Shown in pieces: positions 16,181-24,220 of a stretch of DNA of 33,865 bases. The stretch spans positions 137,495 to 171,359 of the forward strand of contig JFAX01000007.1 in the NCBI GenBank assembly GCA_000585015.1, read 5' to 3'. The translations under genes and the position numbers were made by a program. The notes under the pieces were generated by a model. The model was not told the DNA's origin, ran no database searches, and worked only from the letters and a program-made list of their open reading frames with translations. The stretch is from Candidatus Accumulibacter adjunctus. Lineage in GTDB: Bacteria; Pseudomonadota; Gammaproteobacteria; Burkholderiales; Rhodocyclaceae. How positions within the stretch are numbered: position 1 is the first letter of the stretch; every line of letters starts with the position of its first letter.

Positions 16181-18967
16181 CTACAGACCCTTCTGCAACT
16201 CCGCGACCTCTGCCTGCGCCGGGAACTTGTCGCCCAGCTTGGCGACTTCATCGAGCTGCTTCCTGGCTTCTCCCTTCTGGCCTGCCTTGATCAGCGCCCG
16301 CGCATAGTTGACGCGGATCACCGCTGCCTGCGGTGCCAGTTCCAGTGCCTGGCGAAACAGCTCGAGCGCCCGCTGCGTGTCGCCCTTGTCCATCAGCAGC
16401 ACCGCCAGGGTATCCATCTGTGCCGGCTGGTTCGGCACCAGCCTGTTCGCCTTCTCGGCGTACTCCAGGGCCTTCGGGTCCTTGGTCTGGGCGCCCACCC
16501 AGGCCAGGTTGTTGAGCACGATCGCATTTTCCGGCTGCGCCTCGAGCAGCACGCGGTAGTGCCGGGCAGCAGTCGCATAATCCTTGCGTGCCGTCGCGTG
16601 GCCTGCCAGGTAGAAGCGGAAACGCGTGTCCTTGGCGTTCTCCTTGAGCCAGCCGGCGGCGAAACTGTCGGCCTCGCTCAAGTTGCCGCTGCTGGCCAGT
16701 GCGAGATGCAGCTTGGCGGCCACGTCGGGACCTCCAGCCTCCTTGAGCCCCACGCGGTAGGCGGCAATGGCTGCCGGCCAGTTCTTCAGCGCAGCCTGCG
16801 CGTCGCCCTCGAAGAGATAGCCGATCGCCTCCTTCGGACGCTGCTTCTGGACCTCCTTGGCGACCACAATGGCTTCGGCCGTCCGCCCGGCATCGAGCTC
16901 GAGCATCATGATCCCGCGCTGGGCCTCGAGCGAATTCGGCTGCACCTGCAGCGCTTTCCTGAGGTTTTCCAGGGCAGCAGGCTTGTTCTTTGCCGCCACC
17001 TCGATCTCTGCCATGCGCAGATAGGGCAGCGGCAGATCGGGTTTCAGGGCCGCCAGTTTGCCATAGGTCGCCAGCGCCTGATTGTAGTCCTGCGCCGCCT
17101 GCTGCGCGCGTCCGGCCGCGTCGAGGATCTCCGGCCGGTCGGGCAAGGCCGCGACCGCGTCCTGTCCGGCGGCCAGCGCACTCTTGACCTCGTTCTTGCC
17201 CAGATACAGACCGATCAGCGCCAGTCGTGGTGCCGGCTCCTGCGGGTTCGCGGCGATCGCACGGTTGATCAGGGTGGCGACTTCCTCGGTCTTGCCGCCG
17301 GTCCTCGAGCGCAGTTCCGCCAGTGCGAGATATCCCTGCGTACTCTTCGGATCCTTGGCGACAACCGCCTCGAAGCGCTTCTTCGCCTCATCGGGTTTCT
17401 TGTCCGCCATGTCCAGGCTGGCGAGGTTCGCCGCCGCCGGGAAGTAGGCGGCGTTCAGTGCGAGTGCCTGCTCGAAACTCTTGCGGGCGCCTGCCACATC
17501 GCGCTTGCCGAGCAGCGCGGTGCCGCGCAGGTTGTACACCAGCGGGTTCTCGGGCTGCTTCTTCTCCAGGGCGGCGATCGCCTTCAACGCCGGGTCGAAC
17601 GCCCGCCGTTGCAGATGCGCCGTGATCAGCGCCAGATCGGCACGATTGCCGGGATCTGCGGCAGCCACCTGTTCGAGGTCGCGGAAAGCCGTGTCGGTAT
17701 CGCCCCGGGCCAGATTGACCATCGCCAGCGAGGTCCGCTTGCCGGCATTCTGCGGATCGAGCGCCGCCGCCTTGGCGAAATATTGGCCGGCCTTGTCGAC
17801 CTGGCCGTTCTGCAGGAACACCTGTCCGGCCAGCGCCAGCATGTTTGAATCCTTGTCGATCTTGCCGAGAACCGGCTCGATCAGCGCCAGGGCCTTCGCC
17901 GGCTTGCCGTCGCGCAGGTAGCTGGCGATCAACACGCGACGGGCGATGCCGAGCTCGGGTGTCTTCGGCAGCGCCTTCAGGAGGTAGTCCTCGGCCTGCG
18001 GGTAGGCCTTGAGTTCGTATTCGATGAGACCGGCCAGTTGCAGACCGAGCGGGTTGTCCGGAACGACGCGCAGCATCAGCAGGATGGCGTCGCGGGCGGC
18101 GGGATAGTCCTTCTTCTGGTAGGCCAGCATGGCCGTCAGGTAGTGCGTCTGCGGATGATTGGCGGCGAACTGCTTGATCGTCGCCAGCTGCTGCGCGGCG
18201 GCGTCGAGCTGATTCTCGGCCAGTTGCTGCCGCATGATCGCAGCGTGCCCCGCCAGGTAGTCCGGCTTGACTTCGACCGCCTTGCGATAGGCCGCCATCG
18301 CCCCCGCACCGTCGCCCTGAGCCTGCAGCAGATCACCCTTGAGCTGCCAGGCTTCGTACAATCTGGGCGAATCCTGCAGTCCGCGGTCGAGTATCACCAG
18401 CGCTCCGGGCAGGTCGCCGCCGGTGGCTTTCAGCCGTGCCTCGCCGATCAGTGCCGGCGCATAGCCCGGCTGCGCCGCCAACGCCGCGGCATAGGCTGCC
18501 TCCGCCTGCTGCGGCTTGTCCTGCAACAGATAGGCCTGGCCAATCGATGTCTGCAGGTCCGCCCTCGCCTCGGCGGTCGCCAGCGGGGCGTTGGCCAGAT
18601 CCTTGATCACCTTGTCCGCCTGGCCCATCATCAGCAGTGTGCGGGCAAGCAGGGGGGTGATCTGTTCGACCGAGTAGTTGAGTTCCTGCGCCTTGCGCAA
18701 CTCGACCTCGGCACCAGCCGGATCGCCACCCGCGAGCAGCGCCCTGGCCAGCAGAAAACGGGCTTCGGCGAGTTGCTGATCCTGCTGCAAGGCGTTCTTG
18801 AGCTGGATCACCGCGGTCTTGTGGTCGTTCTTCTGCAGCGCTTCCTTCGCCTGATTCAACAGGTCCGCGGGCTTTTCGCCACCACCGCAGCCGAGCAGCA
18901 GCAGAGTGGCGAGCAGTGCCGAGGCGGTCGCCTTGCGCAGCGCAGGCACGGAGTTACGAGTCTTCAT
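16181..18967 (-). CDS. prsT: PEP-CTERM system TPR-repeat lipoprotein PrsT
   Basis: This is a 928-residue predicted lipoprotein made almost wholly of tetratricopeptide repeats. The ATG at 18967 was chosen because GGGGAA precedes it and a lipoprotein signal follows (SALLATLLLLGCGGG, Cys27). The first repeats (ADLLNQAKEALQKNDHKTAV, then IQLKNALQQDQQLAEARFLL) and the overall size match the PrsT family that accompanies exosortase/PEP-CTERM loci with PrsK and PrsR. Repeats continue to the C-terminus (YARALIKAGQKGEARKQLDE). The protein should sit in the outer membrane facing the periplasm and act as a scaffold in polysaccharide assembly or export. This role is inferred from the family; no enzymatic motif is present. 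It lies 52 bases after prsR. Confidence 0.93.
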   Translation of the reverse strand: MKTRNSVPALRKATASALLATLLLLGCGGGEKPADLLNQAKEALQKNDHKTAVIQLKNALQQDQQLAEARFLLARALLAGGDPAGAEVELRKAQELNYSVEQITPLLARTLLMMGQADKVIKDLANAPLATAEARADLQTSIGQAYLLQDKPQQAEAAYAAALAAQPGYAPALIGEARLKATGGDLPGALVILDRGLQDSPRLYEAWQLKGDLLQAQGDGAGAMAAYRKAVEVKPDYLAGHAAIMRQQLAENQLDAAAQQLATIKQFAANHPQTHYLTAMLAYQKKDYPAARDAILLMLRVVPDNPLGLQLAGLIEYELKAYPQAEDYLLKALPKTPELGIARRVLIASYLRDGKPAKALALIEPVLGKIDKDSNMLALAGQVFLQNGQVDKAGQYFAKAAALDPQNAGKRTSLAMVNLARGDTDTAFRDLEQVAAADPGNRADLALITAHLQRRAFDPALKAIAALEKKQPENPLVYNLRGTALLGKRDVAGARKSFEQALALNAAYFPAAANLASLDMADKKPDEAKKRFEAVVAKDPKSTQGYLALAELRSRTGGKTEEVATLINRAIAANPQEPAPRLALIGLYLGKNEVKSALAAGQDAVAALPDRPEILDAAGRAQQAAQDYNQALATYGKLAALKPDLPLPYLRMAEIEVAAKNKPAALENLRKALQVQPNSLEAQRGIMMLELDAGRTAEAIVVAKEVQKQRPKEAIGYLFEGDAQAALKNWPAAIAAYRVGLKEAGGPDVAAKLHLALASSGNLSEADSFAAGWLKENAKDTRFRFYLAGHATARKDYATAARHYRVLLEAQPENAIVLNNLAWVGAQTKDPKALEYAEKANRLVPNQPAQMDTLAVLLMDKGDTQRALELFRQALELAPQAAVIRVNYARALIKAGQKGEARKQLDEVAKLGDKFPAQAEVAELQKGL

Positions 18968-19019
18968 CAAATTTCCCCTGTGTCGAAAAGCTTGCCCGAA
19001 AAACCTCCGGCTGAATGCC

Positions 19020-20378
19020 TCACTTGAGGCCAAACCTGTGCATCATATCGTACAGCGTCGGACGGCTGACACCGAGCAGCTCGGCGGCCTTGACGACATT
19101 GCCGTCGGCGCGCGCCAGAGCGGCGATCGTCACCCGTTTCTCGGCCTCGTCACGCGCGTTGCGCAGGTCGAGCACCGTTTCCTCGGCCTGTGCCGCGCCA
19201 CCGAGACCGATGTCAGCGGCAGTGATCTGATTGCCGTCAGCCATGATCACCGCCCGCTTGATGCAATTCTCCAGTTCCCGAACGTTCCCCGGCCAGGCGT
19301 GGGCCTCGATCACACGCAGCGCATCCTCGCGCAGGCTCATGGCACCGCGAGCATTCTCGGCGGCGAAACGCCGCACGAAGACGTGTGCCAGCAGCGCGGC
19401 GTCGCCCGTCCGGGCACGCAGCGGCGGTATGTTCACGACGATCTCCGCCAAGCGGTAATACAGATCCTCGCGGAAACGACCCTCGCTGATCAGGTTCTGC
19501 AGATTCTGGTGGGTGGCACAGACGATCCGGACATTGACCGGAATCTCGCTCCGCCCGCCAATCCTCTCGATCACCCGCTCCTGCAGGAAGCGCAGCAGCT
19601 TCGCCTGCAGGTTGTGCGGCAGATCGCCGATCTCGTCGAGCATCAGCGTGCCGTTGTTGGCCGTCTCGATCTTGCCCGGCGTCGTCTTGCCGGCACCGGT
19701 GAAGGCGCCCTTCTCGTAGCCGAAGAGTTCGCTTTCGAGCAGGTTGTCGGGAATCGCCGCGCAGTTGATGGCGACGAAGCGTTCGCGACGCCTCGGTGAC
19801 GACTCGTGCAGACCACGCGCGAGAAGCTCCTTGCCGGTACCGCTTTCGCCGAGCAGCAGCACGGTCGCGTCGGTGACGCCGACGCGTTCGATCGTCCGGC
19901 AGACGCGCAGCAAATCCGGGTCACGGGTGATCATTCCCGACATCGCATCCGGCTGCTGCATCGCCTGCAGCCGCTCATTCTCCTTCTGCAGTTCGTGCAG
20001 CCGGTATGCCCGCTGGATCGTCAGGCCGAGCAGGTCGACCTCGAAGGGCTTGGCGAAGAAATCATAGGCGCCGAGGGCGATCGCCCGCAGGGCGTTCGCG
20101 CGGTCGTTCTGGCCGGTCAGCACGATGACCTTGGTATCGGGTGCGAAGCTCAGAATCTCCTCGAGCAGCTTGAAGCCCTCCGACACCGAGTCCGGGTCAG
20201 GCGGCAGACCCAGATCCATCGTCACCACCGGCGGCTGGTAACGGCGCATCAGTTGCATCGCCGTCTCGCGGTCGTCGGCGCCCAAGGTCTCATACTGATC
20301 GAAGGCCCAACGGATCTGCTTCTGCAGTGCGCGGTCATCCTCGACGATCAGCAGGTGCGGCAATTTCGCAGCGCTCAT
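19020..20378 (-). CDS. prsR: PEP-CTERM-box response regulator PrsR (sigma-54-dependent activator)
   Basis: The product is a 452-residue NtrC-type regulator. The receiver domain (residues 1-125) has the phosphoacceptor Asp55 (VVTMDLGLPP) and the switch Lys110 (FFAKPFE). The AAA+ domain has GESGTGKE (177-184), the sigma-54 contact loop GAFTGA (224-229) and MLDEIGDLP. A Fis-type helix-turn-helix ends the protein (KAAELLGVSRPTLYDMMHRF). Order and sequence match the PrsR family, which with sigma-54 activates promoters of PEP-CTERM genes. The ATG shares ATGA with the prsK stop, so kinase and regulator are made together. The likely targets are PEP-CTERM proteins and parts of this locus. I found no convincing -24/-12 promoter in the gaps between the nearby genes. 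Confidence 0.96.
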   Translation of the reverse strand: MSAAKLPHLLIVEDDRALQKQIRWAFDQYETLGADDRETAMQLMRRYQPPVVTMDLGLPPDPDSVSEGFKLLEEILSFAPDTKVIVLTGQNDRANALRAIALGAYDFFAKPFEVDLLGLTIQRAYRLHELQKENERLQAMQQPDAMSGMITRDPDLLRVCRTIERVGVTDATVLLLGESGTGKELLARGLHESSPRRRERFVAINCAAIPDNLLESELFGYEKGAFTGAGKTTPGKIETANNGTLMLDEIGDLPHNLQAKLLRFLQERVIERIGGRSEIPVNVRIVCATHQNLQNLISEGRFREDLYYRLAEIVVNIPPLRARTGDAALLAHVFVRRFAAENARGAMSLREDALRVIEAHAWPGNVRELENCIKRAVIMADGNQITAADIGLGGAAQAEETVLDLRNARDEAEKRVTIAALARADGNVVKAAELLGVSRPTLYDMMHRFGLK

Positions 20379-22489
20379 TCCTGTTTCCCCGACAATTCAT
20401 CCGACTTCAGTGCCTTGCCCGCCTCGAACAGGGGCAGCAAGAGGTCCACCTGAGTGCCCACGTCGACCGCGCTGTCCACCGAGACCCTGCCGCCCAGTTC
20501 ATGGACGTACTGGAAGCTCTCATAGGCGCCAATTCCCATTCCCGTCGGCTTGGTCGTCTGGAACGGCTTGAAAAGCCGTTCACGAACGAACTCGGGACTC
20601 ATCCCGTGCCCCGTGTCGCCGACCTCGACGAGAGCCTGTGTTCCCTGGCGAGCCATCCGGACCCAGACGCGGCCGCCACTTTCAGTGGCGTCGAGCGCGT
20701 TCTGCACCAGGTGGCCGATGACCCGCTCGATGCGATCCTCGTGACCGCGCGCCAGCAGCTTCTCCTCGATGGTCAACTCGACCTCGCGCCCCTGACCCGC
20801 CTTGGCCGTCTGTATGCGCCGCAGGACATCCGCCAGATCAATGCCGCGTGGCCCGTCGAGTGGCGTCGTTCCCTGCCGCAACTGCATCATCAGCTGCCGC
20901 ATGCGCTCGACGGAGTGCTCGACGGTCATCAGCATGTCTTTCTGGAACTCCGGATTGTCACGGTGACGTTCGGCGTTCTTCAGCATCAGCGAGAGCTGGG
21001 CGATGATGTTCTTCAGGTCATGGACGACGAAAGCCGACATCCGGTTGAAGGAATCGAACTTGCGTACCTCGAGAAGCGCTTCGCTCGCCTGCATCTGACC
21101 GAGGAAGGCACCAGCCTGCCTGGCCGCCGTCTTCAGGAGGTCGTTCACCTCCCAATTGACGTCGATGCGCGTGCGGGCCGTCGCCAGCACGACGAAGGCG
21201 ATCAACTCGCTGCCGGTGGTCAGCGGCACCACCAGCCAGGCGTTCGGCACCTCGACCAGCCACGACGGGAGCACGAGCCCGTCGTAGCGGCGCGGCAGCG
21301 AGCGATACTCCTCGAGGTTGATCACCCAACCGCTGTCGAGCAGGAAGCGACAGAGCGGGCTGTCGGCGTCCTCGGTGGCGGCCGAGGCAGGCATGTTCCA
21401 GAACGCCGCCTGGGCAAAGAAGCGGCCCGAGGGATCCTTGAGCCAGAGCGCACCGCTCGGGCTCTCGACCATGTCGGCCAGGCCACGGACCACGTGCCGG
21501 CCCAGCCCTGCAAAGCCGCCCTGAGCAGACAGGGTGGCGGTGAAACGCAACCACTCCTCGCGGTAATCGTAGCGGTAGCTGAAGAAATGCTTGCCGACCT
21601 GCACGCGCAGGCGCGCGCGCATCGAGCCGGAGAAGGTCAGCGCGACCAGCACCAGCAGGGCAGCGAAAAGCAGCGCCAGTTGCAGGGCGCGCCCCCACTC
21701 GCCACCGAAGAAGCGCACGTAGTAACCGGCAGCTGCCATGAAGAGCAGGTAGGTGCCAACGATCAGCAAGGTCGCCGACTGCAGGACCGCACGCTGCGAC
21801 ATCACCAGGCGCCGCTTCCAGTCGTGGCTGCGGATTGCGGACAGGGCCACCAGCGGCAGAGCGATCGCATGGGCGAAGCCGCGGATGCTGAAGGCGTCGG
21901 CATCGATGCGATTGAACAGCAAGGCGTCCGAGTAGACGTAGAGGTCGAACAGGAAGACGCCCCCCAAGCCAAGACACAACGGCTTGATGCTCCAGCGGAA
22001 ATCCGGCGAGACGTTGCGGAAGAGACGCTCGACCAGGACCAGACCGAAGACGCTCATTGCCAGCGAGGCAAACAGCGCCAGCCGTGCCGACGAGCCGACG
22101 ACGTCGACACCGAAGACGGCCATCGCCTGCACGACGAAGCCGCACGCCACCAGCAGCCCGGCAATCGCACTCAGCCATCCGATGCCAGCCGTCGGCGCAG
22201 CACCTTCGGCAGGAGACTCCGGGCGCATCAGCATGATCAGGAAGAGATACCAGCCGCCGAAGCGCAGCACGTCGGCCAACAGGTTGCCGGCGAGAAAAAT
22301 CCCCTGGCCGGTGAGCGCGAAGGCCAGCCCCAGCATCCCCCAGACGGTGCACAGGGCGACCGCCAGGAACATCGCGCCGCTGCGACTGCTGTTTCGCCGG
22401 CCGGACGCCAGGTAAAGCGTCAGCAGCGCCGCCAGCACGCCCGCCAGGCCATAGCTCCAAGCCGAGATGATTGCCATCTTGCTGTCCAT
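20375..22489 (-). CDS. prsK: PEP-CTERM system sensor histidine kinase PrsK
   Basis: The product is a 704-residue membrane histidine kinase, the partner of PrsR. About the first 285 residues hold multiple membrane segments (SYGLAGVLAALLTLYLASG to LALLFAALLVLVALTFSGSM). A GAF-like domain lies around 315-465 (SGALWLKDPSGRFFAQAAFW; LVVPLTTGSELIAFVVLA). The phosphoacceptor is His490 in AFVVHDLKNIIAQLS, the form seen in PrsK/NtrB-like kinases. The ATPase domain has HLVQNALDAT, VGDTGHGMS and GMGIGAYES. The many N-terminal membrane helices suggest sensing of a membrane or lipid-linked state. An alternative start lies four codons downstream (Met5). It is the third gene after the O-antigen ligase-like gene in the run, 55 bases from the sugar transferase gene. 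Confidence 0.95.
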   Translation of the reverse strand: MDSKMAIISAWSYGLAGVLAALLTLYLASGRRNSSRSGAMFLAVALCTVWGMLGLAFALTGQGIFLAGNLLADVLRFGGWYLFLIMLMRPESPAEGAAPTAGIGWLSAIAGLLVACGFVVQAMAVFGVDVVGSSARLALFASLAMSVFGLVLVERLFRNVSPDFRWSIKPLCLGLGGVFLFDLYVYSDALLFNRIDADAFSIRGFAHAIALPLVALSAIRSHDWKRRLVMSQRAVLQSATLLIVGTYLLFMAAAGYYVRFFGGEWGRALQLALLFAALLVLVALTFSGSMRARLRVQVGKHFFSYRYDYREEWLRFTATLSAQGGFAGLGRHVVRGLADMVESPSGALWLKDPSGRFFAQAAFWNMPASAATEDADSPLCRFLLDSGWVINLEEYRSLPRRYDGLVLPSWLVEVPNAWLVVPLTTGSELIAFVVLATARTRIDVNWEVNDLLKTAARQAGAFLGQMQASEALLEVRKFDSFNRMSAFVVHDLKNIIAQLSLMLKNAERHRDNPEFQKDMLMTVEHSVERMRQLMMQLRQGTTPLDGPRGIDLADVLRRIQTAKAGQGREVELTIEEKLLARGHEDRIERVIGHLVQNALDATESGGRVWVRMARQGTQALVEVGDTGHGMSPEFVRERLFKPFQTTKPTGMGIGAYESFQYVHELGGRVSVDSAVDVGTQVDLLLPLFEAGKALKSDELSGKQE

Positions 22490-22544
22490 CAGCGCCCGTA
22501 GTCCTCGTCAGTCGAAAGCAGCAACCGGAGCGGCAGTTGCCCGG

Positions 22545-23927
22545 TCAGCGGGCACCCTTGCCGGTCAGGACAACTCCGACGGTATGAAAAAGGATCACTA
22601 TATCAAGGAAAAGGGTGTGATTCTTGACGTAGTACAGATCGTACTGCAGCTTCTGGACCGAATCCTCGATCGTCGCGCCGTACTGGTAACTGACCTGTGC
22701 CCAGCCGGTGAGGCCGGGCTTGACGCTGTGGCGCACGGCGTAGAACGGGATGTCGCGCGTCAGCTGGTCAACGAAGTAGGGGCGTTCGGGACGCGGTCCG
22801 ACCATGCTCATGTCACCGGTCAGTACATTGTAGAGCTGTGGCAACTCGTCGATGCGCAGCTTGCGGATGATGCGGCCGACGCGCGTCACCCGATCGTCGT
22901 CCGTGGCTGCCCAGCGTGGCTTGCCGTCGCTCTCGGCATCGTTGCGCATGCTGCGGAACTTGATCACATCAAAGAGGCGGCCATCGAGGCCAACCCGCTC
23001 TTGGCGATAGAACACCGGGAACCCGTCCTCGAACACGATCAGGATCGCCGTCAGCAGCATCACCGGCAGCGCCAGCAACAGCAGGACCAGCGCAACCAGG
23101 ATGTCGAAGGCACGCTTGAAGAACGTCCGCCGCCAGGTCTGCCGGAAACCGTCGCCGAAGATCATCCAGCCGACGCGCAGCGAATCGAGGCGCAGTTGCC
23201 CAAGCGCACGCTCGAAGTAGCTGGCGAGATCGAGCACCTTGACTCCGGACAGCTTGCAGTCGAGCAGTTCGCGCAAGGGGAGCGCACCACCGCGGCGTTC
23301 GCGGACGGCAACGATGATCTCGTCAACCTTCAGCGAGTGCGCCGTATCCGAAAGCGACATCGCCTGCGAGAGGACGACCTGTGCCGGAACGACCACCTCG
23401 GAATCGTTCGAGCTGGGATAGAAGCCGACGATCTGGATGTCGGGATCCGATTTCGCAAGCACACGACCGACGTTCTCGGCTTCTTCGCCCGCGCCAAAGA
23501 CCAGCACACGGTGGCGCAACAACGACCCGGGCAGGCTGTGAGCACCGTGGACGCGCCGGACGAGGGTCGCAAACAGCGCCGCCAGTCCGGAGAGAAGCAT
23601 GAAACCACGGTCCACCTCGGAGATCGCCAGCAACGAAAAGACGACGTAAGCCAGCGGAATCGCCAGATAGAGCGAAAGCACCGCGCGCGCCCTGGTCTCC
23701 GCCAGCGTCCGGGTATGCACGCGCTGGTACATGCCCAGCCAGGAGTTCAGGACGATCATCGTCAGGGCAAAAATGATCGCGTAGAAGACTATCCTGTCGA
23801 GTTCCAGGTTGGCCCCTCCGCCAAGCCAGACGGCGGCGAGGACCACGCACACGACCGGGAACATCAGGTCGACGGCAACCTGGGCGACAGTCTTCCGGTG
23901 AAACCAATGATTGAACACCTTGATCAC
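22545..23927 (-). CDS. EpsB-type sugar transferase, PEP-CTERM system associated (polyprenyl-phosphate glycosyl-1-phosphate transferase)
   Basis: This 460-residue membrane enzyme transfers a sugar-1-phosphate to undecaprenyl phosphate, starting the lipid-linked repeat of an exopolysaccharide. The start is a GTG with AGGGGG 7 bases upstream. Four N-terminal membrane segments (residues about 15-125) precede a Rossmann-like central domain (HRVLVFGAGEEAENVGRVLA). The catalytic domain begins with a hydrophobic helix near 270-300. It carries FYRQERVGLDGRLFDVIKFR, SMRNDAE with the Asp330-Glu332 pair, RIDELPQLYNVLTGDMSMVG and PGLTGWAQVSYQYGATIED. It matches the bacterial sugar transferase group found beside prsK/prsR in PEP-CTERM loci. 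The sugar cannot be assigned from sequence. Confidence 0.93.
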   Translation of the reverse strand: MIKVFNHWFHRKTVAQVAVDLMFPVVCVVLAAVWLGGGANLELDRIVFYAIIFALTMIVLNSWLGMYQRVHTRTLAETRARAVLSLYLAIPLAYVVFSLLAISEVDRGFMLLSGLAALFATLVRRVHGAHSLPGSLLRHRVLVFGAGEEAENVGRVLAKSDPDIQIVGFYPSSNDSEVVVPAQVVLSQAMSLSDTAHSLKVDEIIVAVRERRGGALPLRELLDCKLSGVKVLDLASYFERALGQLRLDSLRVGWMIFGDGFRQTWRRTFFKRAFDILVALVLLLLALPVMLLTAILIVFEDGFPVFYRQERVGLDGRLFDVIKFRSMRNDAESDGKPRWAATDDDRVTRVGRIIRKLRIDELPQLYNVLTGDMSMVGPRPERPYFVDQLTRDIPFYAVRHSVKPGLTGWAQVSYQYGATIEDSVQKLQYDLYYVKNHTLFLDIVILFHTVGVVLTGKGAR

Positions 23928-24135
23928 GATAGACCCCCTGCAAGCATGAACATCGCCCCGCGTGCGTCATTGAGAAGCGAATCCCCTTCGCGCATCCCGC
24001 TTCTTCATCGGGAGGGCTCGGCGAAACGCATGACACGAAGGCTATCAGCGCGGCGAACGGGTGACCGTGACCTAATGCACAGGCTGGGGAGAATCGGCCA
24101 GAGAAGACCCGCTGCCCCGCTTGGCGACCATCGAG

Positions 24136-24220
24136 AAACCACTTTTAATGATCAACATAATCTTCTGATAAAATTGCAAGTTATTGATATTGCTGAATTG
24201 CTGGACAAGATGATTATACA
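24136..24220 (-). promoter_or_regulatory. AT-rich island upstream of the sugar transferase/prsKRT genes, with a TATAAT
   Basis: This stretch is strikingly AT-rich against a GC-rich background and lies between the ligase-like gene and the sugar transferase gene. On the minus strand a perfect TATAAT (24218-24213) overlaps the TAA stop of the upstream gene, but no good -35 precedes it. Two direct copies of ATTGCTG lie at 24189-24195 and 24197-24203. A weak TTGTCC with an AT-rich -10-like segment is also present on the minus strand. It probably holds the promoter and activator site of the downstream genes, with a leader of about 280 bases. No canonical sigma-54 -24/-12 element was found. Confidence 0.4.

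Noticed and set aside
18968-19019. Possible sigma-54 promoter before prsT
   Set aside because: No TGGCAC-N5-TTGC-like element is present in the 52-base gap; only a ribosome site was found.
20327-22501. Open frame of 724 codons on the plus strand opposite prsK and prsR
   Set aside because: Both minus-strand genes have all catalytic motifs; the plus-strand translation has none and is very rich in Arg, Gln and His.
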